From contig NZ_SPPC01000014.1 of assembly GCF_004570975.1 (NCBI RefSeq), forward strand, positions 1 through 64,000: a DNA stretch of 64,000 bases, given 5' to 3'. The notes below the pieces were generated by a model. The model was not told the origin of the DNA. It searched no databases and worked only from the letters and a program-made list of their open reading frames with translations. Position numbers and translations under genes: made by a program. Numbering within the stretch: the first letter of the stretch is position 1; the number at the start of each line of letters is the position of its first letter. Below are positions 34,336 through 46,387 of the stretch, piece after piece. This DNA is from Barnesiella sp. WM24. GTDB lineage: Bacteria; Bacteroidota; Bacteroidia; Bacteroidales; Muribaculaceae.

Positions 34336-36075
34336 ATGGCAAAAACAGCATATAACATGGCGGCTTTAATCGCCGCAATCAGCCTATCTCACACGGCAAC
34401 CGCCGATGACCTCACTAAAGAAATCACGGTGGAGAAAGACATAGTGTTGCAGGAACGCGAAGCACAGAAGCTATTGCTGCTCCCGCAATTCAATCTTCCG
34501 GCTATCGAGACTAAAAACCTGAAGTGGACCTACCGCGGCATCGACGCTCCGGTCACCCACGACATCACCCTCCTTCCTCCTGCGGCTTATGAGGCGACGA
34601 TGGAGAAGTCGCCTTACCGCGGCTATCTTGACGCCGGTTATTTCCCTTTGCTTGAGATAGGCGTATCGGCAGGATACCGCATTGTTGACAAAGAAGCGAC
34701 TCGCCTCGGAGCATGGCTGCAATATAACGGAAGCAGCTATAAGCGCAATAACCGCGCCGGCGACAAAATCGACATGCGCGACCACACGGCAACAATCGGG
34801 ATGAACCTGAGCCACAGCATAGATGGAGCCGGAACTCTTGACGCCCACCTATCCTACAGGCTCGCGTCATTTAACTTCCCCATCATACCCGGTGACGGCG
34901 TTTCACAGGCATCCAACACCATTCTTGCCGGCATCGGATGGCATGGCGCTGCCGGCAATTTCAGCTACAACGCAGCTGTCGATTACGGATTTTTCAACTT
35001 CACGGAAGGTCATGACAGAGGTGTGGGCTCATCATCCTTGAAGCCTCTGACTGAGAATCACGCGAAAATCAATCTTGGGGGAGCCTATGGATTTGACAAC
35101 CGTAATTTTGTGGGCGCTGACATAAACACAGCTTTTGCCGGCGCATCAAATACAATAACGACAGCCGCGGGCGGCTCTACATTTGTCATCGAGCCGAGAG
35201 GCAATTACAGCCACGGATATGTCGCCGTCACGCCATATTACCGTCATGCAGGCACCTCCTACTCTATAAAACTCGGTCTTCAGCTGTATGACACCTGGGG
35301 CGGAGACAATGGTTTCAGAATAGCACCCGACCTGCGTGCCGACTGGCGCTCAGGCGACAAATTTGCCATCTACGCGCGTTTTACCGGAGGCAATCCGTCG
35401 CTCAACGACCTGTCGTCACTCTTTACAGCCAACCACTACATAAATCCATCGCTTGCCTATGGTGACAGCCACACCCGCTGGAATGTCGACGCCGGATTCA
35501 TAATCGGTCCCTTTGCCGGAGCAAGTATCGAGGTTCACGGTGGAGGCGGCAAAGTCAACAATCTCCTGATGCCCGCGTTGCTCAACGGTCAGGATTATCT
35601 TGCCGGATTTTATCAGCCGGTCGATTTCTCCGACTATCACTATGGCGGAGCGTTCAACTACCGTTACCGCGACCTGTTCGCGATAAGAGTGTCTTATGAC
35701 GGAGCGCCGCAAGACTATGACAAGGGTAATGCCGCGTGGCTTGACCGCGCAAAGCATGTAGTCGAAGCCAAAGTGACGGTCAATCCCGTCAAAGCCCTCG
35801 ACCTTGAACTCGGCTACCGGCTCCGCTCCGGACGCTCAGCCTACGAAATCTCGCCAAGCGGACTCGGTGTCGCCCAGTTCAGCGAAAATCTATATACGCG
35901 CCGCGTAAAACTCGGTGACGTCAACAATCTGCACTTAGGCGCAGCCTATCAGATAACCCCGGCGTTTACCGTAGGAGTCCGCGTAGAGAACCTCCTTAAC
36001 GAAAAGTGGGATACATTTTATGGCATACCGTCAAAAGGGGTAAGCGGACTCGCCGGCATCGGATACAAATTCTAA
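34336..36075 (+). CDS. Outer-membrane beta-barrel protein, TonB-receptor-like without plug
   Basis: A 579-residue protein with a signal peptide (cleaved near ATADD) and alternating strands ending in a Phe (GLAGIGYKF), the usual last strand of an outer-membrane barrel. The C-terminal strands (FTVGVRVENLLNEKWDTFYG) match TonB-dependent receptors, but the plug domain with its TonB box is missing; the N-terminal 90 residues are a short extension. It follows the TPR gene by 16 bases and is followed by a GH3 enzyme. It may be an open pore or a structural barrel partner of the TPR protein. Confidence 0.75.
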   Translation: MAKTAYNMAALIAAISLSHTATADDLTKEITVEKDIVLQEREAQKLLLLPQFNLPAIETKNLKWTYRGIDAPVTHDITLLPPAAYEATMEKSPYRGYLDAGYFPLLEIGVSAGYRIVDKEATRLGAWLQYNGSSYKRNNRAGDKIDMRDHTATIGMNLSHSIDGAGTLDAHLSYRLASFNFPIIPGDGVSQASNTILAGIGWHGAAGNFSYNAAVDYGFFNFTEGHDRGVGSSSLKPLTENHAKINLGGAYGFDNRNFVGADINTAFAGASNTITTAAGGSTFVIEPRGNYSHGYVAVTPYYRHAGTSYSIKLGLQLYDTWGGDNGFRIAPDLRADWRSGDKFAIYARFTGGNPSLNDLSSLFTANHYINPSLAYGDSHTRWNVDAGFIIGPFAGASIEVHGGGGKVNNLLMPALLNGQDYLAGFYQPVDFSDYHYGGAFNYRYRDLFAIRVSYDGAPQDYDKGNAAWLDRAKHVVEAKVTVNPVKALDLELGYRLRSGRSAYEISPSGLGVAQFSENLYTRRVKLGDVNNLHLGAAYQITPAFTVGVRVENLLNEKWDTFYGIPSKGVSGLAGIGYKF

Positions 36076-36114
36076 TCCAAACACCAACAAATACTAAACC
36101 TAATCACCAACACG

Positions 36115-38460
36115 ATGAAACTGACAAAACTCATTGCCACGGCACTTGTGGCAACCTGTGGTGTCATGACACTGCACTCGTCGCCGGTAATACCTCGTGA
36201 CGAAGCCATGGAACAGCGTATCGAGCAACTCTTGAAGAAAATGACGCTCGAAGAAAAGGTAGGACAGATGGCAGAGCTGACACTCGGTGTGCTCGGCGGT
36301 CCGTTTGACCCGGCGACACGCAGCGACTTCACTATCGCTGCCGACTCCCTTGATAAAATCATAGGCAAATATAAGGTAGGCTCAATCCTTAATGTAGCCG
36401 ACATTGCACTTACGCCCCAAGAATGGTACTCGATAGTATCACAGATTCAGGCTTACTCTATGGAACATCTCGGCATCCCCTGTATCTACGGTCTTGACAT
36501 GAACCACGGAGCGAGCTACACGATGGGTGCCACTCTGTTTCCTCAGAATATAAACATGGGTGCCACTTTCAACAGAGAGCTTGCTCGCCGCGGAGGTGAA
36601 ATCACCGCCTACGAGACCCGCGCAAGCGATGTGCCCTGGACTTACAATCCCACCGTCGACCTCGGAAGAGACCCGCGCTGGCCGCGCATATGGGAGAATT
36701 ATGGCGAAGACGCCTATCTGAGCGCACAGATGGGTAGCGCGACAGTGCTCGGCATGCAGGGTCCCGACCCCAACCATATCGACCGCTACCACATAGCGTC
36801 CAATCTCAAGCACTTCATGGGCTATGGCGTGCCGGTAAGCGGAAAAGACCGCACTCACTCCTCGATCAGCGAGCAGGAAATGAGAGAAAAGCACTTCGCT
36901 CCCTATCTTGAAGCAATCCGCAACGGAAAGTCGCTGTCGATAATGGTAAACTCCACTACCAACAACGGAATACCGTTTCACGCAAATGCAAAGTATCTTA
37001 CCCAATGGCTCAAGGACGAGCTTGAATGGGACGGCATGATTGTCACCGACTGGGCCGACATCAACAACCTGTACACCCGTGAATATGTCGCTGCCGACAA
37101 GAAAGACGCCATACGCCTTGCCATCAACGCAGGCATTGACATGGCGATGGAGCCGTATGACGTGGACTTCTGCACTCTGCTGAAAGAGCTTGTAGAAGAA
37201 GGAGAAGTGCCGATGAGCCGCATCGATGACGCATGTGCCCGTATATTAAGATTGAAGATGCGCCTCGGTCTTTTTGAATATCCCGACACGAAATGGACCG
37301 ACTATCCGCTTTTTGGCTCGAAAGAGTTTGCCGACGCTTCACGCCAGGCAGCAGAAGAGTCTATGGTGTTGCTGAAAAACGACAACTCAATCTTGCCTAT
37401 AAAAGGAGGCAAACGCATACTCGTCACCGGACCTAACGCCAACTCCATGCGCTCGCTCAACGGAGGATGGACCTACACCTGGCAGGGACAGTACACCGAC
37501 AAGATTGCCGAGCAGCACAATACCATCTATGAAAGCCTTACCGAGCGCTTCGGCAAAGAAAACGTAGTGTTTGAGGAAGGTGTGAAATATCTTGACTACC
37601 AGTGGGGCGGAAACTTCGGCCCGGAAGATGCGTCAGGAATCTCAAAGGCAGTTGACGCGGCAAAGAATGTAGACATCATTGTCGCCTGCATAGGAGAGAC
37701 AAGCTATTGCGAGACTCCGGGCAATATCAACGACCTCAACCTCTCTGCCAATCAGATACAGCTCGTAAAAGAGCTTTCAAAAACAGGCAAACCCATAGTG
37801 CTTATACTCAATGAAGGACGCCCGCGCCTCATCAGTGAAATCGAGCCTCTTGCATCTGCCGTGGTCGACATCATGCTTCCCGGCAATTACGGGGGCGACG
37901 CTCTCGCCTCTCTGCTCTCAGGCGACAAGAACTTCAGCGGCCGACTTCCCATCACTTATCCGAAACACAGCGCGGCTCTCATCACCTACGACTACAAGAA
38001 GGGCGAAAGCTCACAGACAATGTCGGGAGCCTATAACTATGACGCCGTGGTTGACGTGCAGTGGATGTTTGGCACCGGATTGAGCTACACCACATTCAAA
38101 TACTCCAATCTTCGCGTCAACAAGCCGGAATTCAAGGCCGGCGACACACTTATATTCAGCCTTGAGGTGACAAATACCGGAAGTGTGGCAGGCAAGGAGA
38201 GTGTGCTTCTCTATTCAAGCGACCTCGTTGCCTCTACATCACCCGATGTGCGCCGGCTTCGCCAGTTTGAAAAAATAGACCTGCAGCCCGGAGAGACAAA
38301 GACAGTAAATCTCAGCGTACCGGCCAACGACCTCGCATTTGTCGGCTACGACGAAAAGTGGGTGCTTGAAAAAGGTGATTTCCGCATTCAGGTAGGCGAC
38401 CAGGTAATCAATGTCCGAGCTACCGAGACTAAGAAATGGGACACGCCCAACCGCGACTAA
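36115..38460 (+). CDS. bglX: Periplasmic beta-glucosidase, glycoside hydrolase family 3
   Basis: Removes terminal beta-linked glucose or related sugars from oligosaccharides. It has 781 residues with a signal peptide (cleaved near LHSSP), the GH3 N-terminal barrel ([35 protein letters not shown]), nucleophile Asp312 in [11 protein letters not shown], a C-terminal sandwich domain ([19 protein letters not shown]) and a fibronectin-III-like domain at the end. The layout is that of BglX. Substrate cannot be fixed from sequence. It lies 39 bases after the barrel gene and may share its transcript. Confidence 0.92.
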   Translation: MKLTKLIATALVATCGVMTLHSSPVIPRDEAMEQRIEQLLKKMTLEEKVGQMAELTLGVLGGPFDPATRSDFTIAADSLDKIIGKYKVGSILNVADIALTPQEWYSIVSQIQAYSMEHLGIPCIYGLDMNHGASYTMGATLFPQNINMGATFNRELARRGGEITAYETRASDVPWTYNPTVDLGRDPRWPRIWENYGEDAYLSAQMGSATVLGMQGPDPNHIDRYHIASNLKHFMGYGVPVSGKDRTHSSISEQEMREKHFAPYLEAIRNGKSLSIMVNSTTNNGIPFHANAKYLTQWLKDELEWDGMIVTDWADINNLYTREYVAADKKDAIRLAINAGIDMAMEPYDVDFCTLLKELVEEGEVPMSRIDDACARILRLKMRLGLFEYPDTKWTDYPLFGSKEFADASRQAAEESMVLLKNDNSILPIKGGKRILVTGPNANSMRSLNGGWTYTWQGQYTDKIAEQHNTIYESLTERFGKENVVFEEGVKYLDYQWGGNFGPEDASGISKAVDAAKNVDIIVACIGETSYCETPGNINDLNLSANQIQLVKELSKTGKPIVLILNEGRPRLISEIEPLASAVVDIMLPGNYGGDALASLLSGDKNFSGRLPITYPKHSAALITYDYKKGESSQTMSGAYNYDAVVDVQWMFGTGLSYTTFKYSNLRVNKPEFKAGDTLIFSLEVTNTGSVAGKESVLLYSSDLVASTSPDVRRLRQFEKIDLQPGETKTVNLSVPANDLAFVGYDEKWVLEKGDFRIQVGDQVINVRATETKKWDTPNRD

Positions 38461-38470
38461 ACAATCAACC

Positions 38471-38517
38471 GTCATAAATGAAAAAGGAGGGAATTTCCCT
38501 CCTTTTTCATTTATGAC
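38471..38517. terminator. Bidirectional terminator with a 22-pair stem
   Basis: The two arms of 23 bases (GTCATAAATGAAAAAGGAGG plus GAA, and its exact complement) form a perfect hairpin of about 22 pairs. The A-tract in one arm and T-tract in the other serve converging bglX (plus) and the LuxR-type gene (minus). Confidence 0.85.
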
Positions 38518-38582
38518 CGGCTTTCCGGTCAATCATCAATATTCGATTCAATAACACTTATATACGATTATACGGTCGTTTA

Positions 38583-39227
38583 CTAAATATAATATTCTAT
38601 GAGATTCACAATCCCTGCACGCAAAGCATATTGTGTGGCTTCATGCACAGTGCTTATCTCAAGTTTTCGGAATATGTTTTTCTTATGAGTCACGATTGTG
38701 TGTACACTTGAGCATCTTGCCTCAGCAATTTCCTTTGCAGTCAATCCGCGGGCGAGCGCCTTCAATATCTCAATCTCCGTATTGGTGAGCGGCGACGCGT
38801 CTTCCTTATTACCGTGACGCGCTATTATATCTGCGACATGGCTTCTTACATTTTTGCCTGCAAGGGTTGACTCTACCGCATGATTCAGCTCGTCAATATC
38901 AGCCGTCTTTTCAACAAAACTCACCCTGTCGCAATCACTCAGCCGCCTTACAAAACCGGGATTGAACTCTGACGACCACATAACCCAGCGAGCCATGCTG
39001 AAACGTGATATCATAATCAGGAGGGAGTCCACACTACCAATGTCAAAGATAGCATAATCGAGCCATACAACCACATTCCGCCGGAGCATCAGTGCATCGA
39101 CAAGCTCAGCCTTGCTGTCGACACAGACCATATCGACATTACGCCCTTCCATAAGAGCGACAAGCCCGATACGTGTCACCGCCTGACGGTCGGCGATAAT
39201 TACTGCAGCGGCATCCACTCCATCCAT
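38583..39227 (-). CDS. NarL/LuxR-type response regulator
   Basis: A 214-residue two-component regulator. The receiver-like domain (about 5-120) has the acidic pocket in IIADRQ, a likely phospho-acceptor Asp in VVVWLDYAIFD, and Lys in FVEKTAD. The LuxR helix-turn-helix (about 145-210) has LTNTEIEILKALARGLTAKE and TVHEATQYALRAG. No sensor kinase is adjacent. It lies 16 bases after cysK on the same strand and is probably cotranscribed with it, though a functional link to cysteine synthesis is not evident. Confidence 0.88.
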   Translation of the reverse strand: MDGVDAAAVIIADRQAVTRIGLVALMEGRNVDMVCVDSKAELVDALMLRRNVVVWLDYAIFDIGSVDSLLIMISRFSMARWVMWSSEFNPGFVRRLSDCDRVSFVEKTADIDELNHAVESTLAGKNVRSHVADIIARHGNKEDASPLTNTEIEILKALARGLTAKEIAEARCSSVHTIVTHKKNIFRKLEISTVHEATQYALRAGIVNLIEYYI

Positions 39228-39243
39228 ATTTCTTCACTCCGGC

Positions 39244-40191
39244 TTAGAGCGGATACTCGTCAAAGGCATACAACACGGTCGACAGATAGCGTTCGCCCGT
39301 GTCAGGCAGAACCGCAACGATGGTCTTACCCTCGTTTTCTTTACGTGAAGCAATCTCCAGTGCCGCATACAACGCCGCTCCCGATGAAATGCCCACAAGC
39401 AGTCCTTCCTCCTTAGCCAAAAGCCGTGACGACCGTATGGCATCGTCATCGTTCACCTTTATAACTTCGTCGATTAAAGAGCTGTCGTAGTTTGCCGGCA
39501 CAAAACCTGCGCCAATTCCCTGTATTTTATGCGCCCCGGCCTTTTCACCGGAAATGACGGCGGAACCGGCAGGTTCCACGGCGACAGCCTTTACCGACGG
39601 CTTTAGCTCTTTCAGCCGCCGTGTAGTGCCACAAAGCGTACCGCCCGTGCCCACACCGGCTACGAAATAATCTATATCACCGTCAGTGTCACGCCATATT
39701 TCCTCCGCAGTAGTCATATAATGAGCCTCCGGATTTGCAGAATTTTCAAATTGCTGCGGTATATAAGCCCCGGGGATTTCCGCTTTCAGCTCGGCAGCCT
39801 TTCTGATAGCTCCGCTCATTCCCTCGCTGCCCGGGGTAAGGACAAGGTTTGCGCCCAACGCCTTGAGAAGACTCTGGCGCTCAACGCTCATGGTGTCGGG
39901 CATCGTCAATATAAGCTTATACCCCTTGACGGCGGCCACCCAGGCAAGACCGATACCGGTGTTTCCACTCGTAGGCTCGATTATAGTGGCACCCGGAAGC
40001 AACAGTCCTTCCTTCTCGGCATTTTCAATCATAGCGAAAGCTATGCGGTCTTTGACACTGCCACCGGGATTGAAATATTCAATCTTGACAAGGACACGCG
40101 CGTGAAGATGCCTTTTATTTTCAATATTGCTGACTTCCAGCAACGGTGTGTTGCCTATAAGTTCGGTAAGAGACTTGTAAATCTTAGCCAT
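39244..40191 (-). CDS. cysK: Cysteine synthase A (O-acetylserine sulfhydrylase)
   Basis: Makes L-cysteine from O-acetylserine and sulfide, using PLP. From the ATG at 40191 it has 315 residues. Lys47 in NPGGSVKDRIAF binds PLP, EPTSGNTGIGLAW is the substrate loop, and GVGTGGTLCGTTRRLKE binds the PLP phosphate. The longer frame to 40260 was not used because a promoter (40218-40225) lies inside it. The cysteine formed here also feeds SufS. Confidence 0.95.
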   Translation of the reverse strand: MAKIYKSLTELIGNTPLLEVSNIENKRHLHARVLVKIEYFNPGGSVKDRIAFAMIENAEKEGLLLPGATIIEPTSGNTGIGLAWVAAVKGYKLILTMPDTMSVERQSLLKALGANLVLTPGSEGMSGAIRKAAELKAEIPGAYIPQQFENSANPEAHYMTTAEEIWRDTDGDIDYFVAGVGTGGTLCGTTRRLKELKPSVKAVAVEPAGSAVISGEKAGAHKIQGIGAGFVPANYDSSLIDEVIKVNDDDAIRSSRLLAKEEGLLVGISSGAALYAALEIASRKENEGKTIVAVLPDTGERYLSTVLYAFDEYPL

Positions 40192-40217
40192 AATAATTCT
40201 GTTGGTTGTTGATTTTG

Positions 40218-40225
40218 CAAAAATA
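40218..40225 (-). promoter_or_regulatory. -7 box for cysK
   Basis: On the minus strand TATTTTTG, with ATTG 20 bases upstream (40249-40246), a near-consensus Bacteroidetes promoter. It gives a leader of about 20 bases before the ATG at 40191. Confidence 0.6.
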
Positions 40226-40299
40226 GCAATGAAACAATTAAGATACAATACCATAAACATGGTAAAGACATCAAATTGTTCAACAACACGTAAGAGATA

Positions 40300-41241
40300 T
40301 TATTTTGCGAAGCTCAAGAAATATGTGTCATATATGACTGACCGACCACCAAACTCCTCTTTATGGGCAACCATGCCGGCATTAAGATAGCGTCCGCCAT
40401 CCTCATTGGATGTCCCGAAGTCAAAATATGCCGCATCGGTAATCCTGTTGAAAATTATGTCATGGTATATTACATCGGTAGCGTAAATCGCCTTGCCCTC
40501 AGGCGTACATGCAGCATATTGCAGATGCAGCACATCGTTACACACATAAATCACCGCACCGGCAACGATTTCGCCTTCATGACGCGCGATGAAAAAACGT
40601 ATCTCCGACGGAAATTGAGCGTGAAGCGACTCGAGTTCTTCAGCAGTGTGGACAGGAACAGTGTTATGACGCACACGCCTGTCATCTACTATAATCTGCC
40701 AGAACAGGTTCACGTCATCCACCTCTTCCACCGAGATACCAAACCGCCGCTGCCGCTTTGCCGCACGCTTTCCGAGGCGGCTTGAAGCCACAGGTCTACG
40801 CATGTCAATTGCCGTCGCAAGATTACGGACGGTCAACTGCGCGTCGTTGCGAAACAACGCGTATAAATCCTCGTCGGCGGGAATGCGATGATATATGTGA
40901 GGTACAGGTTTATAGACAAGTCCGGAAAATCCTTGACTGCGACAGTATCCGGTCACCGCATCCAACCATACAAGGGGATCGACACCTGAAGTGCGCTCAG
41001 TCATCACAAAACCGCCATAAGTCAGTCCGGCATGGGATGACAGCACATCACCCTTTACTGTCGCAGGCAGAAGCGAGACAAGCTCTCCGCTGTCATCATA
41101 CAGCATCAGCGAATGGTCGGGGAAGCGGTCGGCATGATAGTCCATATAACCGCGTTGAAGCAGAAAGGTGGCATTCTTGGATTTACCGACAAATTCATCC
41201 CATATCGTCCTGTCGGCAGGAGTGTAACGCTCAACCCTCAT
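40300..41241 (-). CDS. GNAT/FemAB-like acyltransferase
   Basis: A 313-residue cytosolic protein of the GNAT-like superfamily. The N-terminal part (MRVERYTPADRTIWDEFVGK, NATFLLQRGYMDYHADRFPD) and the C-terminal part (IVAGAVIYVCNDVLHLQYAAC, YFDFGTSNEDGGRYLNAGM) match FemAB-type proteins that transfer an acyl or aminoacyl group in envelope or exopolysaccharide synthesis. The substrate is unknown. Its start overlaps the stop of the alcohol dehydrogenase gene upstream by one base, so the two are translationally coupled. Confidence 0.75.
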   Translation of the reverse strand: MRVERYTPADRTIWDEFVGKSKNATFLLQRGYMDYHADRFPDHSLMLYDDSGELVSLLPATVKGDVLSSHAGLTYGGFVMTERTSGVDPLVWLDAVTGYCRSQGFSGLVYKPVPHIYHRIPADEDLYALFRNDAQLTVRNLATAIDMRRPVASSRLGKRAAKRQRRFGISVEEVDDVNLFWQIIVDDRRVRHNTVPVHTAEELESLHAQFPSEIRFFIARHEGEIVAGAVIYVCNDVLHLQYAACTPEGKAIYATDVIYHDIIFNRITDAAYFDFGTSNEDGGRYLNAGMVAHKEEFGGRSVIYDTYFLSFAK

Positions 41242-42416
41242 CAGAGCATCATCTTATATATCTCAGCCGTGTCGGCAGGCGAAAGTTTCACATAAGAGCC
41301 TATAGGATTGCCCTTGTGTTCATGTAGTTTTGCCACAAGACGCTCAAAATCGGGAGAGTCGATGCCAAGCTCTCCGAGAGTAACAGGCATCCCTATGCTC
41401 CGGTAAAACTCTTTCAGTCTACTTATGCCCTCTTCTGCAATCTCGGTCTCAGTGCGATTGTCGGGCGACACACCCATGACACGTATCGCGAACTGCGCCA
41501 CCTTAGCCGGATTGGTGCGGCTCACATAACTCATCCATGCCGGATTAACGACAGCAAGACCGGCACCGTGGGCCACATCATATATGGCGCTTAGTTCATG
41601 TTCCATAAAGTGTGACGCCCAATCCTCAGCCCTGCCGGTGCCACAAAGCCCGTTATGGGCAAGCGTCGAGCTCCACATGATATTGGCTCTCGCCTCATAA
41701 TCATAAGGATCAGCCATTATCTTACGCGCTTCATTAATTATAGCGGTAAGAAGTCCTTCAGCCAGCCTGTCAGTGGTCTCACAATCAGGAGTGTTTGAGA
41801 AGTAACGTTCAAAAATGTGAGCCATCATGTCAACAATGCCGCAACCGGTCTGATATTGAGGCAATGTAAATGTAAGCTCCGGATTCATCACTGCAAATCG
41901 CGGGCGCAATGCACTCTCTGTGCGCAAACTGAGCTTTATCAGTCCATCTTTCTTTGTAATGACCGAATTGCCAGAGCCCTCGCTGCCGGCGGCGGGAATC
42001 GTCAGGACAACACCCACCGGCAAAGCCTTCTCAACAACTTTTTTACCACAATAGAAGTCCCAGAAGTCACCGTCATAAGGCACTCCGCAGGCAATCGCCT
42101 TTGCGGTGTCGATAACCGAGCCGCCGCCCACGGCAAGCAGGAAGTCTATCTTATGGTCACGAACCATATCGATGCCTTCATACACACGGTCGTCGGTAGG
42201 ATTAGGGCATATACCGCCCATCTCTTCCCACATCACTCCCGCTTCATCAAGCGATTTCTTGACACGGTCGAGCAATCCGCTACGCACTACCGAGCCTCCT
42301 CCATATACAAGAAGCACGCGGTTGCCTCCAAACTGCTTTACAAGATTTCCGGTCAAGGATTCAGTGTCGCGCCCGAACACAAATTTTGTCGGACTCCAGA
42401 ATGTGAAGTTGTCCAT
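41241..42416 (-). CDS. Iron-containing alcohol dehydrogenase (butanol-dehydrogenase type)
   Basis: A group III alcohol/aldehyde oxidoreductase of 391 residues. The nucleotide-binding part has LLAVGGGSVIDTAKAIACG; metal-binding His occur in GIVDMMAHIFERYF and HFMEHELSAIYDVAHGAGLAV. The N-terminus (NFTFWSPTKFVFGRDTE) is like YqhD/BdhA. It probably reduces short-chain aldehydes with NADPH during fermentation or detoxification. The exact substrate is unknown. Confidence 0.92.
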   Translation of the reverse strand: MDNFTFWSPTKFVFGRDTESLTGNLVKQFGGNRVLLVYGGGSVVRSGLLDRVKKSLDEAGVMWEEMGGICPNPTDDRVYEGIDMVRDHKIDFLLAVGGGSVIDTAKAIACGVPYDGDFWDFYCGKKVVEKALPVGVVLTIPAAGSEGSGNSVITKKDGLIKLSLRTESALRPRFAVMNPELTFTLPQYQTGCGIVDMMAHIFERYFSNTPDCETTDRLAEGLLTAIINEARKIMADPYDYEARANIMWSSTLAHNGLCGTGRAEDWASHFMEHELSAIYDVAHGAGLAVVNPAWMSYVSRTNPAKVAQFAIRVMGVSPDNRTETEIAEEGISRLKEFYRSIGMPVTLGELGIDSPDFERLVAKLHEHKGNPIGSYVKLSPADTAEIYKMML

Positions 42417-42430
42417 AATGTTATATATCT

Positions 42431-42486
42431 AAAAAAACAGTGCATAATCCATGACCACATCAAATATGGTCATGAACCATGCACTG
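42431..42486 (-). terminator. Terminator of the pyrG-yidC transcript
   Basis: Two stacked stems, CAGTGCAT/ATGCACTG and CATGACCA/TGGTCATG, enclose a short loop. On the minus strand they are followed by seven T's (42437-42431), just after the yidC stop. Confidence 0.8.
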
Positions 42487-42496
42487 CAGGTTATCA

Positions 42497-44598
42497 TTAA
42501 CGGCGGTTGCCCTTCTGGCGTTTCTGCTGTTCACGCAACGCAGCCTGCTGCTGGCGCTGCGCCTCTTCAAGACGAGCCATGAAACCTGACTTCTTACGCG
42601 GCTTCTTGGCAGCCTCCGCCATCTTGGCACGCATCTTCTCTTCGCTTACGACATGACGGAACACATAAGTCTGAATAATCGTGATAAGAAGCGACAGGAA
42701 GTAGTAATAGCTAAGTCCGGCGGCATAGTTGTTAAAGAACACAAGGAACATCAAAGGCATCAGATACATCATCCATTTCATACCCGGCATGGCATTGCTC
42801 GAAGCCTGGCTTGCCATGGTAATCTTTGTATAGATAATGTTGGTCACTGTCATGAGAAGACAGAAAAGCGACAGATGATTGCCAAAATATTCAGTCACCA
42901 GAGGAATATGTCCGGTCCATGAGATTATCGCATCGGGAGCCGACAGGTCTTTCGCCCAAAGGAACGACTCGCCGCGCAACTCTATACATGACGGGAAGAA
43001 GGTAAACATCGCGATAAGCACAGGCATCTGCAGCAACATCGGCAGACATCCCGCCATAGGATTGGCTCCGGCACGCGAATAGAGTTCCATCGTCTTCTGC
43101 TGGCGTGTCATGGCATTTTCCTGTCCGGGATATTTCTCGTTGATAGCCTGAATCTCCGGATTAAGAAGACGCATCTTTGCCTGCGACATGTAGCTCTTAT
43201 AGGTGAACGGGAATATAATCAGCTTTATAAATATAGTAAGCAAGAGAATTATTATTCCGTAGTTGGTAAACCACTTGCCGAGAATCTCAAACACCGGGAT
43301 GATAATCCATGTATTAATCCAGCGGAACAGTGTCCATCCAAGCGGCACAAGACGGGTAAGCTCAAGGTCGTCACCGGGCTGCAGATTGTCAGACAGAGAG
43401 GAGAGCATCGGATATAGATTAGGGCCTACAAAAATGTCAAATGATGCAGGATTGGACTCCGATGCAGAGTAGTCTACAGTCGCCACGGCATCCATCTCTT
43501 TCAGATAGTCGGGGTCGAGCTTGTCAAGCACCTGCGACTTCAGGTCGGCGCGGTTAAAATGGTTCTTGGCAATAAACGCCATTGAGAAGAACTGGTTTTT
43601 AAAGCCAATCCACTTTATGCGCTCGTTGACCTCCTCATCGTCATTTTTAGCCTCGCTGAGGTTTTCCACATCACCGCCGGCATATTTGTAATATATCGCG
43701 GAGTTGCGCTCCTCAAACATGCGTCCTTTCTCCTGACGGGTCATCTTCTGATGCCAGAGGAAATCCATAGTCACCACGCTTGAGGGAATGACCGACTCCA
43801 TGCCTTTCTGAACCACGTCAAGCTTTACTATATAGCTGTCAGGGACAAGCGTATAGCGCAACCCGAAGGAAGCACCGCCGCCAAGGTCAAGGCTCATCAA
43901 TACGGTAGAGTCACTTTCCTGTACAGGATTAAAATAAAAGTCACGGGTGTCAAACTCGCGGTCGGAAGAGTTCAATATAAATGAATAGCTGTCATTGTCA
44001 GGAGTGCAGACAACCACATTGCCGCCGCGATAAGAGTCATATTTTTTAAGCTCGGCACGCGCAATCGCTCCACCCTTACTTGACAGGTCGATCGAGACAA
44101 GCTCGTTTTCAAGCTTTACTTTTGTATCGCTTCCATGAAGATAGCGGGCAAAGCCACGATACTGTGACAGGTCACGCAGCTTCGACTTTACCGCAGCAAT
44201 AGCCTTGTTCATCACCGGAGCCGGAGGCAGCTGCACCGAGCTCAGTTCAGGCGTCAGCAGATAATTTATGTTTATCTGAGTAGTGTCTACCTTAACGTAA
44301 CCCTGAATGTTTCTACCGTCGGAAGAGAGGCTCATATCGGTTGTGGTAAACATAGCGCGTCCGGTTGAGTCGGCGACTCCATACTGTTTGATAGCTCCGG
44401 CGAGCATGTTGTACTCAGCCTGGGTAAGGCTGTCGGCAGGCGATGCAAGCTCATTGTCGGTTATCGCTTTCTCCTCTCCTGAGGTAAGCTGTTCCTGAGG
44501 CATCGGGCTATTTGGGTCGACTTCGGGCTTATTAAGCCACATGAAGCCGAGGATGACTGCTCCCATAAGGAGGAGTCCGAGCATCGTATTTTTATCCA

Positions 44599-44599
<1 letters not shown>
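42497..44599 (-). CDS. yidC: Membrane protein insertase YidC
   Basis: Inserts and folds inner-membrane proteins, alone or with Sec. It has 700 residues: an N-terminal membrane helix (LGLLLMGAVILGFMWL), a large periplasmic beta-sandwich domain (about 60-430), then the conserved membrane core from LGKWFTNYGIIILLLTIFIK with FPFTYKSYMSQAKMR and a GCLPMLLQMPVLIAMFTFFP hairpin. The end is strongly basic (KQRQKGNRR), as in other Bacteroidetes, likely for ribosome contact. Its ATG overlaps the pyrG stop (TAATG), so the two genes form a coupled pair. Confidence 0.96.
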
Positions 44600-46224
<1,625 letters not shown>

Positions 46225-46241
46225 TTATTTTTATCAAGCCG

Positions 46242-46249
46242 CAAAGTTA
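46242..46249 (-). promoter_or_regulatory. -7 box for pyrG-yidC
   Basis: On the minus strand TAACTTTG, a TAnnTTTG match, 26 bases before the ATG at 46215. The -33 region is not clear. Confidence 0.55.
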
Positions 46250-46333
46250 CATAAATTAATCCACAATCTGAAATAAATTTAGCAGCCGGCTTCAGAATGG
46301 TGTATCAGGCAAGACGACTTGCTAAAAAGACAA

Positions 46334-46364
46334 GGGCGGCAACACCGTCATGGTGTCTCCGCCC
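46334..46364 (-). terminator. Terminator of the M48 protease gene
   Basis: GGGCGG and CCGCCC enclose a second pairing ACACC/GGTGT. On the minus strand it is followed by TTGTCTTTTT, a usable T-run. Confidence 0.75.
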
Positions 46365-46387
46365 CGTCACATTAATTCTTTTTATTC

